From contig NZ_JACAPR010000013.1 of NCBI RefSeq assembly GCF_013385635.1, forward strand, positions 186,001 through 250,000: DNA of 64,000 nucleotides. The letters run 5' to 3'. Both the position numbers and the translations under genes were made by a program. The notes beneath the pieces were generated by a model, which made no database searches, was not told where the DNA came from, and saw only the letters and a list, made by a program, of their open reading frames with translations. Positions 53,869 to 62,262 of this stretch are shown piece by piece. This stretch comes from Pseudomonas gingeri. Lineage in GTDB: Bacteria; Pseudomonadota; Gammaproteobacteria; Pseudomonadales; Pseudomonadaceae. Numbering within the stretch: position 1 is the stretch's first letter; the number at the start of each line of letters is the position of its first letter.

Positions 53869-55086
53869 ATGAATCACCGTTATCTGAACTCTGTGCTCCT
53901 GGCTTGCGGTGCCGCCCTGCTCAGTCAGGCTGCGCTGGCTGCTGAACCACAACGCGCCCGGGACCTGGGCATCCCCTTTGAAGGGACGCCGGGGAAACTC
54001 AACGCCATTACCGACGTCGCCGGCGTGGAAGTCGGCCAGGTCACCCTCAACAGTGGCGAGGGCAAACTGGTGCCAGGGAAAGGCCCTATACACACCGGGG
54101 TGACCATGGTCATCCCCCGTGGCAAGGCGTCGGTGAAAGCGGTGAACGGCGGTTTTTTCAACCTGAACGGCAATGGCGAAATGACCGGGCAATCGTATTT
54201 GCAGGATTTCGGCCTGGTGTACGGCCCGATCGGCATTTCCAACACCAATGCCATCGGTCCGGTGTATGCGGGGATTACCGAATGGTCTGCCAAGACGTTC
54301 GGCAATGCGATCTGGCCGGTGGTGGCGGAAACCTGGGACGGCCGCCTCAATGACATTGAAGGCTTGCACGTCAAGCCGGAGCATGCGATCAAGGCGATCG
54401 AAGTGGCCAAGGGTGGCGCCGTACAGGAAGGCAACGTGGGCGGCGGCACTGGTATGGTGTGCTTCGGCTTCAAGGGCGGCATCGGTACGTCATCGCGTGT
54501 GATTGAGGTCGATGGCAAGTCGTACACCGTGGGTGTGCTGGTGCAATGCAACACCGGGCAGCGCGACACCTTGCGCGTAGCGGGGGCGCCGGTCGGCCAG
54601 GAGCTGGCGCAAAAATGGCTGGGCTGTTTCCAGCCGGGTGTTGCGGCGACGGACAAAACACCGCATTGCCTGAAAAGCGGCGATGGCGGTGCCCCGAGCA
54701 AGGATCAAGGCTCAATCATCATCGTAGTCGCCACTGACGCACCGCTGCTGAGTACCCAGTTGAACCGCATCGCCAAACGCGCCTCGATGGGGCTGGCTCG
54801 CATGGGTTCGTTTGCAGGGAATGGCTCGGGTGACATCATCGTGTCGTTCTCGACAGGCGACGCCATCAACGATGTCGAAGAAGAAAATCCGGTCACGGTT
54901 ACCCAGTTTCCGAACGACAAAATTGACCCGGTGTTCAATGCCACCGTGCAGGCTACAGAAGAAGCCATCACCAATGCTCTGGTAGCGGCTCGCGACATGA
55001 CCGGAATCAACGGTTACACGTCATACGCCCTGCCCCACGGCGAACTGAACGCAATCCTGAAAAAATACAATCGGCTGCAGCCCTGA
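53869..55086 (+). CDS. exported P1-family (DmpA/BapA-like) aminopeptidase
   Basis: This 405-residue N-terminal-nucleophile hydrolase has a signal peptide ending at about residue 24 (SQAALA). The mature start RARDLGIPFEGTPGKLNAIT is characteristic. The autocatalytic cleavage and nucleophile region reads GNVGGGTGMVCFGFKGGIGT, then SSR. DmpA/BapA enzymes release N-terminal D- or beta-amino acids from peptides and amides, usually in the periplasm. It closes the operon and could free the imported amino acid from a conjugate. Terminator-like repeat downstream. Confidence 0.88.
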   Translation: MNHRYLNSVLLACGAALLSQAALAAEPQRARDLGIPFEGTPGKLNAITDVAGVEVGQVTLNSGEGKLVPGKGPIHTGVTMVIPRGKASVKAVNGGFFNLNGNGEMTGQSYLQDFGLVYGPIGISNTNAIGPVYAGITEWSAKTFGNAIWPVVAETWDGRLNDIEGLHVKPEHAIKAIEVAKGGAVQEGNVGGGTGMVCFGFKGGIGTSSRVIEVDGKSYTVGVLVQCNTGQRDTLRVAGAPVGQELAQKWLGCFQPGVAATDKTPHCLKSGDGGAPSKDQGSIIIVVATDAPLLSTQLNRIAKRASMGLARMGSFAGNGSGDIIVSFSTGDAINDVEEENPVTVTQFPNDKIDPVFNATVQATEEAITNALVAARDMTGINGYTSYALPHGELNAILKKYNRLQP

Positions 55087-55095
55087 GGCCAACCT

Positions 55096-55121
55096 CAAGC
55101 ACCTCTGCAGGGAGGTGCTTG
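55096..55121. terminator. bidirectional stem-loop between convergent aminopeptidase and RpiR genes
   Basis: CAAGCACCTC (55096-55105) pairs perfectly with GAGGTGCTTG (55112-55121) around a 6-nt loop. AACCT/AGGTT can extend the pairing outward. Confidence 0.7.
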
Positions 55122-55127
55122 CAAGGT

Positions 55128-55994
55128 TTATTCGACGTAAACGCTGAACTGCTTGAGTTGTGCTTCGCTGTTGGCGATTTTCTGCAGGCTGTCTTCACTG
55201 CCATTGGCGACCAGCAAGGCCGCCAGCGTCTGGGACACCGCCAGCGCGGGAACCACCGAAGGGAAAAGCGATGGTGTGGCGTTGCGCACCACAATCAACA
55301 CATCGGAAGGCGCCGCTACCGGCGATACCGGGCTGTCGGTGATCGCAACGATTTTGGCCCCGTGTTCGCGGGAAAAATGCACCGCACGCAATGCGTCCTG
55401 CGCATAGGGGTGATAGCTGAACACCACCAATGCGTCTTCCGGGTCAATGCGCCGTAACTCATCGGCGAACGCACCGCCAATGCCGCTGAGCAAGGTGGTG
55501 TTATTGAGAAACATGCCACAGACATAACTGAAGTAATACGCTGCGGGAAAGAGACTGCGCAAGCCAACAACATAAATATGCCTGGCGCTGGTCAATAAGC
55601 TATGTGCCGCCAGAATCTGCTCGTATCGTTCAGGGCTGAACGTGTCTTCCAGGTTGGCCTGCTCGGCACTTAGCATCTCGCTGATCAGCCCGGTATTTTG
55701 ATCGCCCTTCGAACGTTTGCGCAGCCCGTCAGCGCGCTGAGTGAACATCGAGTCGCGCTCCGTCAACCAGCGTCGAAAACAATCGCGCAGCTCTTCATAA
55801 CCACCAAAACCCAACTGCCGAGCCAGACGCAGCATCGACGCTGGTTGTAACTTAGCCATACCGGCCACCGTGCGCATCGACTGCAAGGCAACTTCGTTGG
55901 GATGGTCAAGAATGAAGCGCGCTGCACGCTGGAGTGTCGGTGTAAGCGAGTGAAAGGTTTCTTCAATGAGCTTGTCTAGTTGGTGCTTATCCAT
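55128..55994 (-). CDS. RpiR-family transcriptional regulator (HTH-SIS)
   Basis: This 288-residue regulator starts at 55994 (MDKHQLDKLIEETFHSLTPT). The N-terminal RpiR HTH includes VAGMAKLQPASMLRLARQLG; the C-terminal SIS domain includes HIYVVGLRSLFPAAYYFSYV and LVVFSYHPYAQDALRAV. SIS domains often sense sugar phosphates, but several RpiR proteins control amine and amino-acid operons. It is convergent with the nine-gene operon and probably controls it. An inverted repeat lies directly upstream. Confidence 0.88.
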   Translation of the reverse strand: MDKHQLDKLIEETFHSLTPTLQRAARFILDHPNEVALQSMRTVAGMAKLQPASMLRLARQLGFGGYEELRDCFRRWLTERDSMFTQRADGLRKRSKGDQNTGLISEMLSAEQANLEDTFSPERYEQILAAHSLLTSARHIYVVGLRSLFPAAYYFSYVCGMFLNNTTLLSGIGGAFADELRRIDPEDALVVFSYHPYAQDALRAVHFSREHGAKIVAITDSPVSPVAAPSDVLIVVRNATPSLFPSVVPALAVSQTLAALLVANGSEDSLQKIANSEAQLKQFSVYVE

Positions 55995-56011
55995 AGATCG
56001 CTTCGCCCCTA

Positions 56012-56044
56012 ATTTCTCACGAATTCTAACATGCAGTGAGAAAT
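56012..56044. promoter_or_regulatory. RpiR operator candidate
   Basis: ATTTCTCAC (56012-56020) is repeated inverted as GTGAGAAAT (56036-56044) with a 15-bp spacer, 18 bp upstream of the RpiR start. It is well placed for autoregulation. I did not find a full second copy upstream of 44222. Confidence 0.5.
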
Positions 56045-56264
56045 CAACGGCACATTTCGTCCTCAACGACACACCGGCAACTTCAGAAATCAGCTGACTG
56101 GACCGCACTATTCAGTGTCTGAATCTCCGGCACCCTTATGCATGCGAACTTTGGCGATGAGCCATTAGAATCAACAACTCCAGCCAGGTGGACCGGTACC
56201 CATTGCTGCGCATTCAGCCGCTGAACGGGCCCTGATCTTGTAGATGGTCAATGACAGCTTCTGA

Positions 56265-56445
56265 CCGATTCTGTTGAAAAAATCGGCCATGGTTTGCGCA
56301 GCAAAAAGTACGCGTTCGAGATTGAAATCTTTACTTTTGGCAGAGGCATCCGGACTCAGATTTCACGTAGCAGCGTGCAAAAATAGCGTTTTCACCGCTC
56401 AATGCACGGGCAGTCGGCCCGGGTCGACTTTTTCAACAGAATCGG
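56265..56445. mobile_element. MITE-like element with 21-bp terminal inverted repeats
   Basis: CCGATTCTGTTGAAAAAATCG (arm 56265-56285) is matched inverted at 56425-56445 with 20 of 21 identities, bounding 181 bp with no plausible gene. TTCTGTTGAAAAAGTCG-type ends are common in Pseudomonas insertion sequences. It lies in the gene-free stretch 55995-56637. No clear target-site duplication was seen. Confidence 0.6.
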
Positions 56446-56448
56446 CCA

Positions 56449-56476
56449 TTTTCAGCCGGTCACGACCGGCTGAAAA
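56449..56476. repeat. perfect 13-bp inverted repeat next to the MITE-like element
   Basis: TTTTCAGCCGGTC (56449-56461) and GACCGGCTGAAAA (56464-56476) are separated by 2 bp. This could act as a terminator in either direction or be a remnant end of another element. Confidence 0.6.
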
Positions 56477-56637
56477 CGACCCATTGCTGCAGGTCAGCAG
56501 CGGCAGAGGGACCGTACTGTAGGCTTCTCTTCTGGGCTTGTACCGGTCGCGTACGATACTGTCCGAGTAGCCCCCCCGACCCGCCGCCCTGCAGCACTTC
56601 CAGTGTCGCGGAAAAAGCGGCCTACCTGAGCAAGGTC

Positions 56638-56973
56638 ATGCATGACTCTTTGGCCCAGGTCCAATCAAAGCCCCCGCACAATGCAGAACCCGTACTGCTC
56701 GAAACACTCTCCACTACGGCGTTCAGAACCGTCGAGTCCGAGGCCTCGTCTGCCCCACCGCTGTTCTCGGTCCAACCGGGCATCACCGCCAAGGTTGCGC
56801 TGACCCAAGTATCGGAATTGCTCAGGTCCGCCGAGCTGAATGCCGATGAAATCTGTCCACGCCTGGAGGCTTTCGAGCGGGATCTGCTGATGGGGCTGAT
56901 TCACTCCGTGACATTGTCCAGGACGGTGGTGGATGCATTGCTTGATGGGCCGGGCGTGCCATCGCACACCTGA
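56638..56973 (+). CDS. DUF3077-family small protein
   Basis: This 111-residue protein contains FSVQPGITAKVALTQVSELL followed by a helical end, the pattern of the DUF3077 family found mainly in Pseudomonas. Function is unknown; several paralogues per genome are common. It stands alone between a repeat region and the HNH gene. Confidence 0.72.
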   Translation: MHDSLAQVQSKPPHNAEPVLLETLSTTAFRTVESEASSAPPLFSVQPGITAKVALTQVSELLRSAELNADEICPRLEAFERDLLMGLIHSVTLSRTVVDALLDGPGVPSHT

Positions 56974-57062
56974 ACCTCGTGATCGGCAGGCGCGATACCG
57001 CGGCTGCCGATCACTGTCACGGCTCACCCACCTGGAATGACAGAAAGGCGGTTGGCCAACGC

Positions 57063-57479
57063 CTATGCCTGCACTCCGAAATGCATCTCGCGATGGCAGT
57101 TTGGGCACAGCGCCTGCGCGTTATCCACGGAGTCGTCACCGCCATGCGCCAGTTGCACAATATGGTGTACTTCCAGGTAGGGAGTACCGTTTGAAGAGCG
57201 CCGGAAAGGGGCCGGCTTGGCGCACGCCTCACAAATGCCCTGGGCCCTCAACAGCACCTGCACGACGACATCCGGGTTCCGGTCATAGCCCGGCATCAAG
57301 CGCAGGCCCGCATTGTTGATGGTTGCCTTCATGGGCGTGCCAGAGCGCAAGTGCGCGTACCCATTGAGATAAGCACTGGCCGTGTGCCCCGCAAACCCAT
57401 AGCGAGTGATGAGCTCGTCGGACGCGGCCTGAAACGTGATCTCGTTTCGCATGAGCCGCTTGGCGAGCGCGAGAGCCAC
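57063..57479 (-). CDS. HNH endonuclease domain protein, possibly shortened
   Basis: The C-terminal half reads QGICEACAKPAPF, YLEVHHIVQLAHGGDDSVDN and LCPNCHREMH, a complete HNH/beta-beta-alpha-metal site with two CxxC pairs. The N-terminal half (RNEITFQAASDELITRYGFA, then SAYLNGYAHLRSG) resembles the first domain of longer HNH proteins, but the usual middle region seems missing (internal deletion likely). The start is uncertain; GTG at 57479 and ATG at 57452 are candidates, and the frame runs back into the gamma-glutamyltransferase gene. It may be a defence or mobile-element relic. Confidence 0.6.
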   Translation of the reverse strand: MALALAKRLMRNEITFQAASDELITRYGFAGHTASAYLNGYAHLRSGTPMKATINNAGLRLMPGYDRNPDVVVQVLLRAQGICEACAKPAPFRRSSNGTPYLEVHHIVQLAHGGDDSVDNAQALCPNCHREMHFGVQA

Positions 57480-57532
57480 GAGAAGACGGTGCAGGCACTG
57501 CCCCTCGCTTGAAGGAGGGGCAACTTCAGCCT

Positions 57533-59134
57533 CTAGAATGCCGCAACCGCGCCATCCGAGCGTGGGTCGGCGCCACCTTCCAGGCTGCCATCCGGGTAGC
57601 GCAGCGCACACCCGGCATGCCCGCAGACCTCGTCAAAAGCGTCGAGCATTTCCACCTGATGGCCCTTGCTGCGCAATTGCTCGACGGTCTCGGCAGGAAA
57701 ACGGCTCTCGAGTTTCAAGCTGTCCGATGATTCACCCCACGTTCGGCCAAGCAGCCAGCGTGGCGCGCTGACCGCGGCCTGCGGGTTCAGGCCATGAACC
57801 ACCGTGCGAGTGAATACGGCCGACTGGCTTTGAGGTTGCCCGTCGCCGCCCATGTTGCCGTACACCATCGTGCGCCCGTCATTCAGATGAGCGAGTGCCG
57901 GGTTGAGGGTATGGAAGGGTTTTTTGCCGGGCAGCAGACAGTTGATGTGCGTCGGGTCAAGCGAGAACGACGCGCCTCGGTTCTGCCAGTTAACGCCGCT
58001 GTCGGCGAGCACCACGCCCGAGCCGAATTCGTGATAGACGCTCTGGATCATCGACACCGCGTTGCCCTGTTCGTCTATTACCCCCATCCATACGGTGTCC
58101 GCCGGGCCCTTGCCATTGCCCCATGCCGCAGCCACCTGCGGGTCGATGACGTCTGCCATGCCTTGCAGTGCTTGCGGGGTCAGAAAACTCGCGGGATCGA
58201 CGCTCATGTGCAGAGGGTCGGTGATGTGTCGGTCGCGCACGTTGAAGGCTTGTTTCACCGCCTCCACGGCGCTGTGCACATAGGCTGCGCTCAGGTGGTC
58301 TGCATCACTGTCCTTCAGACGATCCATGATGCCGAGGATCATCAGGGACACCAGGCCCTGGGTGGGCGGCGGCATGTTATAGACCTGCCCCTGGCTGTGG
58401 GTCAGTTGCAGCGGTTGGCGCTCCACCGCGGCATGGGCATGGAAATCCTCCAGGCGCAGAGGGCTGCCAATGTGCTCAAGCTCCCTGGCCATGTCGGTGG
58501 CCAGGTCTCCCCGGTAGAAATCACTGAGCCCCTGGCCGGCCAAGCGCTCCAGGGTGTCGGCGAGCCGGGGCTGGCGGAACAGTGAACCAACCCCGGGCAC
58601 ATCGCCGTCCGGCAAGAAGACAGCCGAAAAACCGGGAACCGATTGCAGCTGCGCTGACTTTGCCACCGTACAGCGATGCTGGCTGGCGGTCACGGGCACG
58701 CCCTGGCGCGCATAATAGATGGCATCACCGAGCAGGCGTGACAACGGCAGTCGGGTCGGCATGTACCGACTGGCGACCTCAAGGCTGCGCTCCCAGGCAC
58801 TGACCGTGCCGGCCATCGTTAATGCAGCGCTCGGCCCGCGGAACGGGATCGTTTTTTGGCCGGAGTAAAAGTCTCGACTGCCCGCCTTCGCCGCAGCGCC
58901 GCAGCCTTCGACTCCGATAACCTGCGGCCCTTCAGGGGTTGCGATGGAGAGCAGCCAGAAGCTGTCTCCGCCGATCCCGTTCATGTGTGGATAAGCGGCT
59001 GCAATGGTTGCAGCGGCTGCCACCATCGCTTCAATGGCATTGCCGCCTTCGCGCAATACCGCAAGCGCCGATTGCGAAGCCAGGGCATGCGGTGCAACCG
59101 CCATTCCCCGACGGCCTCTGACAGGATTTTGCAT
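57533..59134 (-). CDS. gamma-glutamyltransferase-family Ntn hydrolase
   Basis: This 533-residue protein has no signal peptide, so it is probably cytoplasmic. The N-terminal part contains GGNAIEAMVAAAATIAAAYP and NGIGGDSFW; the self-cleavage region is GKGPADTVWMGVID with the nucleophile Thr, followed by GNAVSMIQSVYHEFGSG. The family cleaves gamma-glutamyl amides or cephalosporin-type acyl amides. The start at 59134 (AGGT 8 nt upstream) is preferred to a GTG at 59167. It is the last gene of an operon with RidA and an ABC importer, so it probably hydrolyses an imported gamma-glutamyl or acyl-amino compound. Confidence 0.87.
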   Translation of the reverse strand: MQNPVRGRRGMAVAPHALASQSALAVLREGGNAIEAMVAAAATIAAAYPHMNGIGGDSFWLLSIATPEGPQVIGVEGCGAAAKAGSRDFYSGQKTIPFRGPSAALTMAGTVSAWERSLEVASRYMPTRLPLSRLLGDAIYYARQGVPVTASQHRCTVAKSAQLQSVPGFSAVFLPDGDVPGVGSLFRQPRLADTLERLAGQGLSDFYRGDLATDMARELEHIGSPLRLEDFHAHAAVERQPLQLTHSQGQVYNMPPPTQGLVSLMILGIMDRLKDSDADHLSAAYVHSAVEAVKQAFNVRDRHITDPLHMSVDPASFLTPQALQGMADVIDPQVAAAWGNGKGPADTVWMGVIDEQGNAVSMIQSVYHEFGSGVVLADSGVNWQNRGASFSLDPTHINCLLPGKKPFHTLNPALAHLNDGRTMVYGNMGGDGQPQSQSAVFTRTVVHGLNPQAAVSAPRWLLGRTWGESSDSLKLESRFPAETVEQLRSKGHQVEMLDAFDEVCGHAGCALRYPDGSLEGGADPRSDGAVAAF

Positions 59135-59190
59135 ATCACTACCTGAGAAAAAAGGAGCCGTAGCCACGGCCCCTTCGGTTCATAAAACGC

Positions 59191-59586
59191 TCAAGGACGG
59201 CGAGCGATAAAGTCGATTTCCACCAAGGCCTCACGGGCTAGCCCGGTGGTGCCGATGCAGGTGCGCGCCGGGCGCTTGCCGACCGGGAAGTAGTTGGCAT
59301 AGAGCGCGTTGAACGTCTCGTAATGACCATAGAAATCCGTGAGGAACGCCCGTGCCGACACCACGTGTTCCAGGCCCAGGCCCAGGCCTTCAAGCACCAC
59401 CTTCAGGTTATCGAAGGTTTTATGGGTTTGCGCCTCAATGCCTTCTGGCAAGGGCGAGCTTTCGTTGCCCGGATCAATCGGCAATTGCCCGGTGACAAAT
59501 ACCCAGCCATCGACCTCGCAGGCATGGGAAAACGGAGCGACCGGAGCCGGCGCGCCAGCGAACATATGAAACAGTGGAGCTGACAT
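59191..59586 (-). CDS. RidA-family protein, second copy
   Basis: This 131-residue Rid protein starts at 59586 (MSAPLFHMFAGAPAPVAPFS). It keeps the Arg in RPARTCIGTTGLA and the terminal ALVEIDFIARR strand, and so is likely an active imine/enamine hydrolase or a member of a Rid subgroup with other chemistry. It is only distantly similar to the Rid protein at 24653. It lies 20 bp after the ATPase gene. Confidence 0.85.
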   Translation of the reverse strand: MSAPLFHMFAGAPAPVAPFSHACEVDGWVFVTGQLPIDPGNESSPLPEGIEAQTHKTFDNLKVVLEGLGLGLEHVVSARAFLTDFYGHYETFNALYANYFPVGKRPARTCIGTTGLAREALVEIDFIARRP

Positions 59587-59606
59587 TAAAGAACCCTCTA
59601 TGCACG

Positions 59607-60383
59607 TTAAAAAGCTTGTAGAAAACGTGAGACCAACTCGTCGTGCTGGCCGTGAAAAAAATCGTGGGTGGCGGCTTCGACACGAATGACGCCGCCTTGC
59701 AGAAAGTGCACGGTGTCGGCCACCCGCTCGACAAACCCCATGTCGTGGGACACGGTGAGCGCGGTGCAGCCGGTGTCTTTCACATAGCCGCGAATCAGGT
59801 TGAACACCCGCAGGATATTTTCCGGATCCTGATTGGCGGTGATTTCGTCGAACAGCAACACATCCGGGCGCAGGCATATCGCCCGAGCAATCGCCACGCG
59901 CTGACGCTGCCCACCGGACAAGGCGCCGACGTCTTTGTCCGCATGCTCCAGCAGCTCGAGTGCGCCCAGCAGGTGCTGCGCCCACTCGTTGGCCTCCCGA
60001 CTTGAACGGCCTGCCAGCTTGACCTGCGGGTGCACGAGGTTTTCCCGCACGCTGAAATGCGACCACAGGTTCGATTGCTGGAACGCCACGCCAATCCGGC
60101 GACGCTCCTGGGGTCCGAGGCGCATATCGACGCCATGCTCGATCGCCCCTCGGCGACTGTCCAACGCCATGGCGACGTACCCGCCGGCGATCGGCTGCAG
60201 CCCGGCAATCGAGTTGAGCAAGGTGCTTTTACCTGCACCGCTTGGCCCGACCACCACGGCAATCGAGCCGGCCGCCACTTTCATACTGAGGTCGTTGAGC
60301 ACCGCCGGTGCGTTGACCTGCGCCTGACCGTGCGACGCGGCGTAACGGGCGGTCAAACGGGTTATTTCAATTCCGGATGACAT
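59607..60383 (-). CDS. polar amino-acid ABC transporter ATP-binding protein with an unusual D-loop
   Basis: This 258-residue ATPase has Walker A GPSGAGKST, Q-loop FQQSNLWSHF and signature LSGGQRQR. Walker B reads LLFDEITANQDPENI, departing from the DEPTSALDPE standard of this family: Pro and Ser-Ala-Leu are replaced. The catalytic Glu and final Asp remain, so activity is likely. It abuts the permease gene directly. Confidence 0.87.
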   Translation of the reverse strand: MSSGIEITRLTARYAASHGQAQVNAPAVLNDLSMKVAAGSIAVVVGPSGAGKSTLLNSIAGLQPIAGGYVAMALDSRRGAIEHGVDMRLGPQERRRIGVAFQQSNLWSHFSVRENLVHPQVKLAGRSSREANEWAQHLLGALELLEHADKDVGALSGGQRQRVAIARAICLRPDVLLFDEITANQDPENILRVFNLIRGYVKDTGCTALTVSHDMGFVERVADTVHFLQGGVIRVEAATHDFFHGQHDELVSRFLQAF

Positions 60384-61064
60384 TTAATTCCTCTCCACGA
60401 ACACGCGATCTTCATAGCGTTTTGCGAGCAGCGCGAAGGGAATGACCACCAGCGCGTAGCACAGCGCGACCATGGTGTAGACCTCCAGCGTCTTGTAGGT
60501 CTGGTTGATCACTTCCTGCGCGGTATTGATGATCTCGAACACACCGATCACCGACGCCAGCGACGACATCTTCAGCGTCGTGTAGTACTGCCCCATCAGC
60601 GGCGGTATCGAATTGCGCACGAAATGCGGTAGCGAGAAGTACAGGAATGTCTGCAGCGAGGTGTAGCCCATCGCCCGCGCGGCCTGCATTTCGCCGCGCG
60701 GCATGTTGCGCAGGCTGGAACGGAAGATTTCCGCGGCGAAGGGCGACAGGTTTATCCCCAGCGCCAGGATGGCCGTCCAATAGGAGCTGATATTGATGCC
60801 CAGCAATGGCAAGCAGTAATACATCCATACCAGTAGCACCAGCGCCGGAATCGACAGCTGCAGATAGACGAACAAGGTACTGAATGCCCATAGAGGCGTG
60901 AGTATCAGGCCACGCTTATCGATAGCGCGGGCGGCCCCCATCAGCACCCCGAGCACCGTGCCCAGCACAATTGCCAGCAGCGAGATTTCCAGGGTCAGGA
61001 CGATGCTCTTGGCAAACACCCAGCGAAATGCCCAGACCGCGCCAAAATCGAATGAATAATTCAA
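60384..61064 (-). CDS. polar amino-acid ABC transporter permease (single)
   Basis: This 226-residue permease has an N-terminal helix, then LQLSIPALVLLVWMYYCLPL and the EAA loop PRGEMQAARAMGYTSLQTFL. Only one permease is encoded in this operon, so the channel is probably a homodimer, as in some glutamine- and cystine-type importers. Confidence 0.87.
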   Translation of the reverse strand: MNYSFDFGAVWAFRWVFAKSIVLTLEISLLAIVLGTVLGVLMGAARAIDKRGLILTPLWAFSTLFVYLQLSIPALVLLVWMYYCLPLLGINISSYWTAILALGINLSPFAAEIFRSSLRNMPRGEMQAARAMGYTSLQTFLYFSLPHFVRNSIPPLMGQYYTTLKMSSLASVIGVFEIINTAQEVINQTYKTLEVYTMVALCYALVVIPFALLAKRYEDRVFVERN

Positions 61065-61121
61065 CGTTGATTCCTCTTGCCGACCAACGGATACGCGTCA
61101 ATACACGTTGGCCGGCAATGA

Positions 61122-61991
61122 CTATTTGAGGGGCTGTACGGTGTTGGCCGGCATCAGGAACGGCACGGTGGCGTATTCCGGCTTGGCCATGATTTGCGCC
61201 ATGCGGCCGGTGCTCTGCAGGTAGTCCAGCGAGGCATTGAGGAAGTTCAGCAGCGGTTGGTCTTCGGTGCGCACGGCCCAGGCGATGGGTTGGATGTTCC
61301 ACGGTTTACTGGCGAACACATCGATCAGGTCGGGGTTCTTCGCGGTGTAGGACTTGACTACGTAGTGGTCCGAAAGCGCCACGTCGGCACGTTGCGACGA
61401 TACTTCCATCAGCGCGGATGTCAGGTCGGCCGACTTGATCACTTTCAATGTGGCGTGGGTGAAGCGCGACTTGGCGAAGTCGTAGCTCTGCTCGCCCGAG
61501 ACCACGGCAATGGTCAGGCCCGGCTGGTCGAGTTGCATCACGTCGGTGATGTGCGCGAAACGCTCGTCGCCCTTGCGGGCCACGGCCGAGTTACCCAGGT
61601 AGAAAATCGGTTGTGTGAAGGCCGCCGCAGTGGCCCGCGGGATGGTCTTGAAGGTGCCGGAAATGCTGATGTCGTATTTGTGCGCCTTGAGCCCCACGGC
61701 AAAGTTGGCCCAGTCAGTGGCCACATAAGTGATGTTTTCAGGCGGGATGCCGGCTTCCTTGGCAATGGCTTCAATCACGTCCGGGAAAAAACCCACGATC
61801 TTGCTGGTGGCCAGGTCGCGGTGTGTGAGGTCATCGTAAGGGATGTAGCCCACTGTCAGTTTTTTCTGGCTAAGGATGGTCGACAGGGTGTCATCAGCGT
61901 AGGACGCGCTGCTGAATAACAGTGCGCCCGCCACCAGTGCGGCGCACAGACGACGGGTAGTACGAGCGTAAGCGGAAATCGCGAAGTTCAT
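61122..61991 (-). CDS. polar amino-acid ABC transporter substrate-binding protein
   Basis: This 289-residue periplasmic protein has a signal peptide ending about residue 32 (SSASYA). Core segments are KKLTVGYIPYDDLTHRD, PDVIEAIAKEAGIPPENITY and VGLKAHKYDISISGTFKTIP, typical of SBP_bac_3. It lacks the most common SPxPPF ligand-pocket pattern, so the ligand may be atypical. It is divergent from a MocR regulator. Confidence 0.85.
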   Translation of the reverse strand: MNFAISAYARTTRRLCAALVAGALLFSSASYADDTLSTILSQKKLTVGYIPYDDLTHRDLATSKIVGFFPDVIEAIAKEAGIPPENITYVATDWANFAVGLKAHKYDISISGTFKTIPRATAAAFTQPIFYLGNSAVARKGDERFAHITDVMQLDQPGLTIAVVSGEQSYDFAKSRFTHATLKVIKSADLTSALMEVSSQRADVALSDHYVVKSYTAKNPDLIDVFASKPWNIQPIAWAVRTEDQPLLNFLNASLDYLQSTGRMAQIMAKPEYATVPFLMPANTVQPLK

Positions 61992-62019
61992 GGTCGTTCC
62001 TCACTAGGGTTAGCTTGAA

Positions 62020-62049
62020 TGCAGACAATTCAAGATTGACTGCATACAA
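62020..62049. promoter_or_regulatory. MocR-type direct repeats in the divergent promoter region
   Basis: TGCAGACAA (62020-62028) and TGCATACAA (62041-62049) are direct repeats with starts 21 bp apart, two helical turns, which is the layout MocR regulators often bind. An inverted CAGACAATGA copy lies at 62091-62100. The region 61992-62262 shows no gene. Confidence 0.5.
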
Positions 62050-62262
62050 GCGAGTACCGTGCCACTTACAAAAGTCCGGATAGCCTGGATTCATTGTCTG
62101 TAAAAGGCATTTTTTTCTTCGGACAATCCGGCTTTTTCAGCAAAAATTCTCGATTTTTATTGCCCCAATACTGCACACACCCGCACCAAAAAAGTCATCC
62201 ATTACAAAGCACACATTTAGGATATTGTATGTATCGATCCTACCTGACGAGGCCACGCTTCA

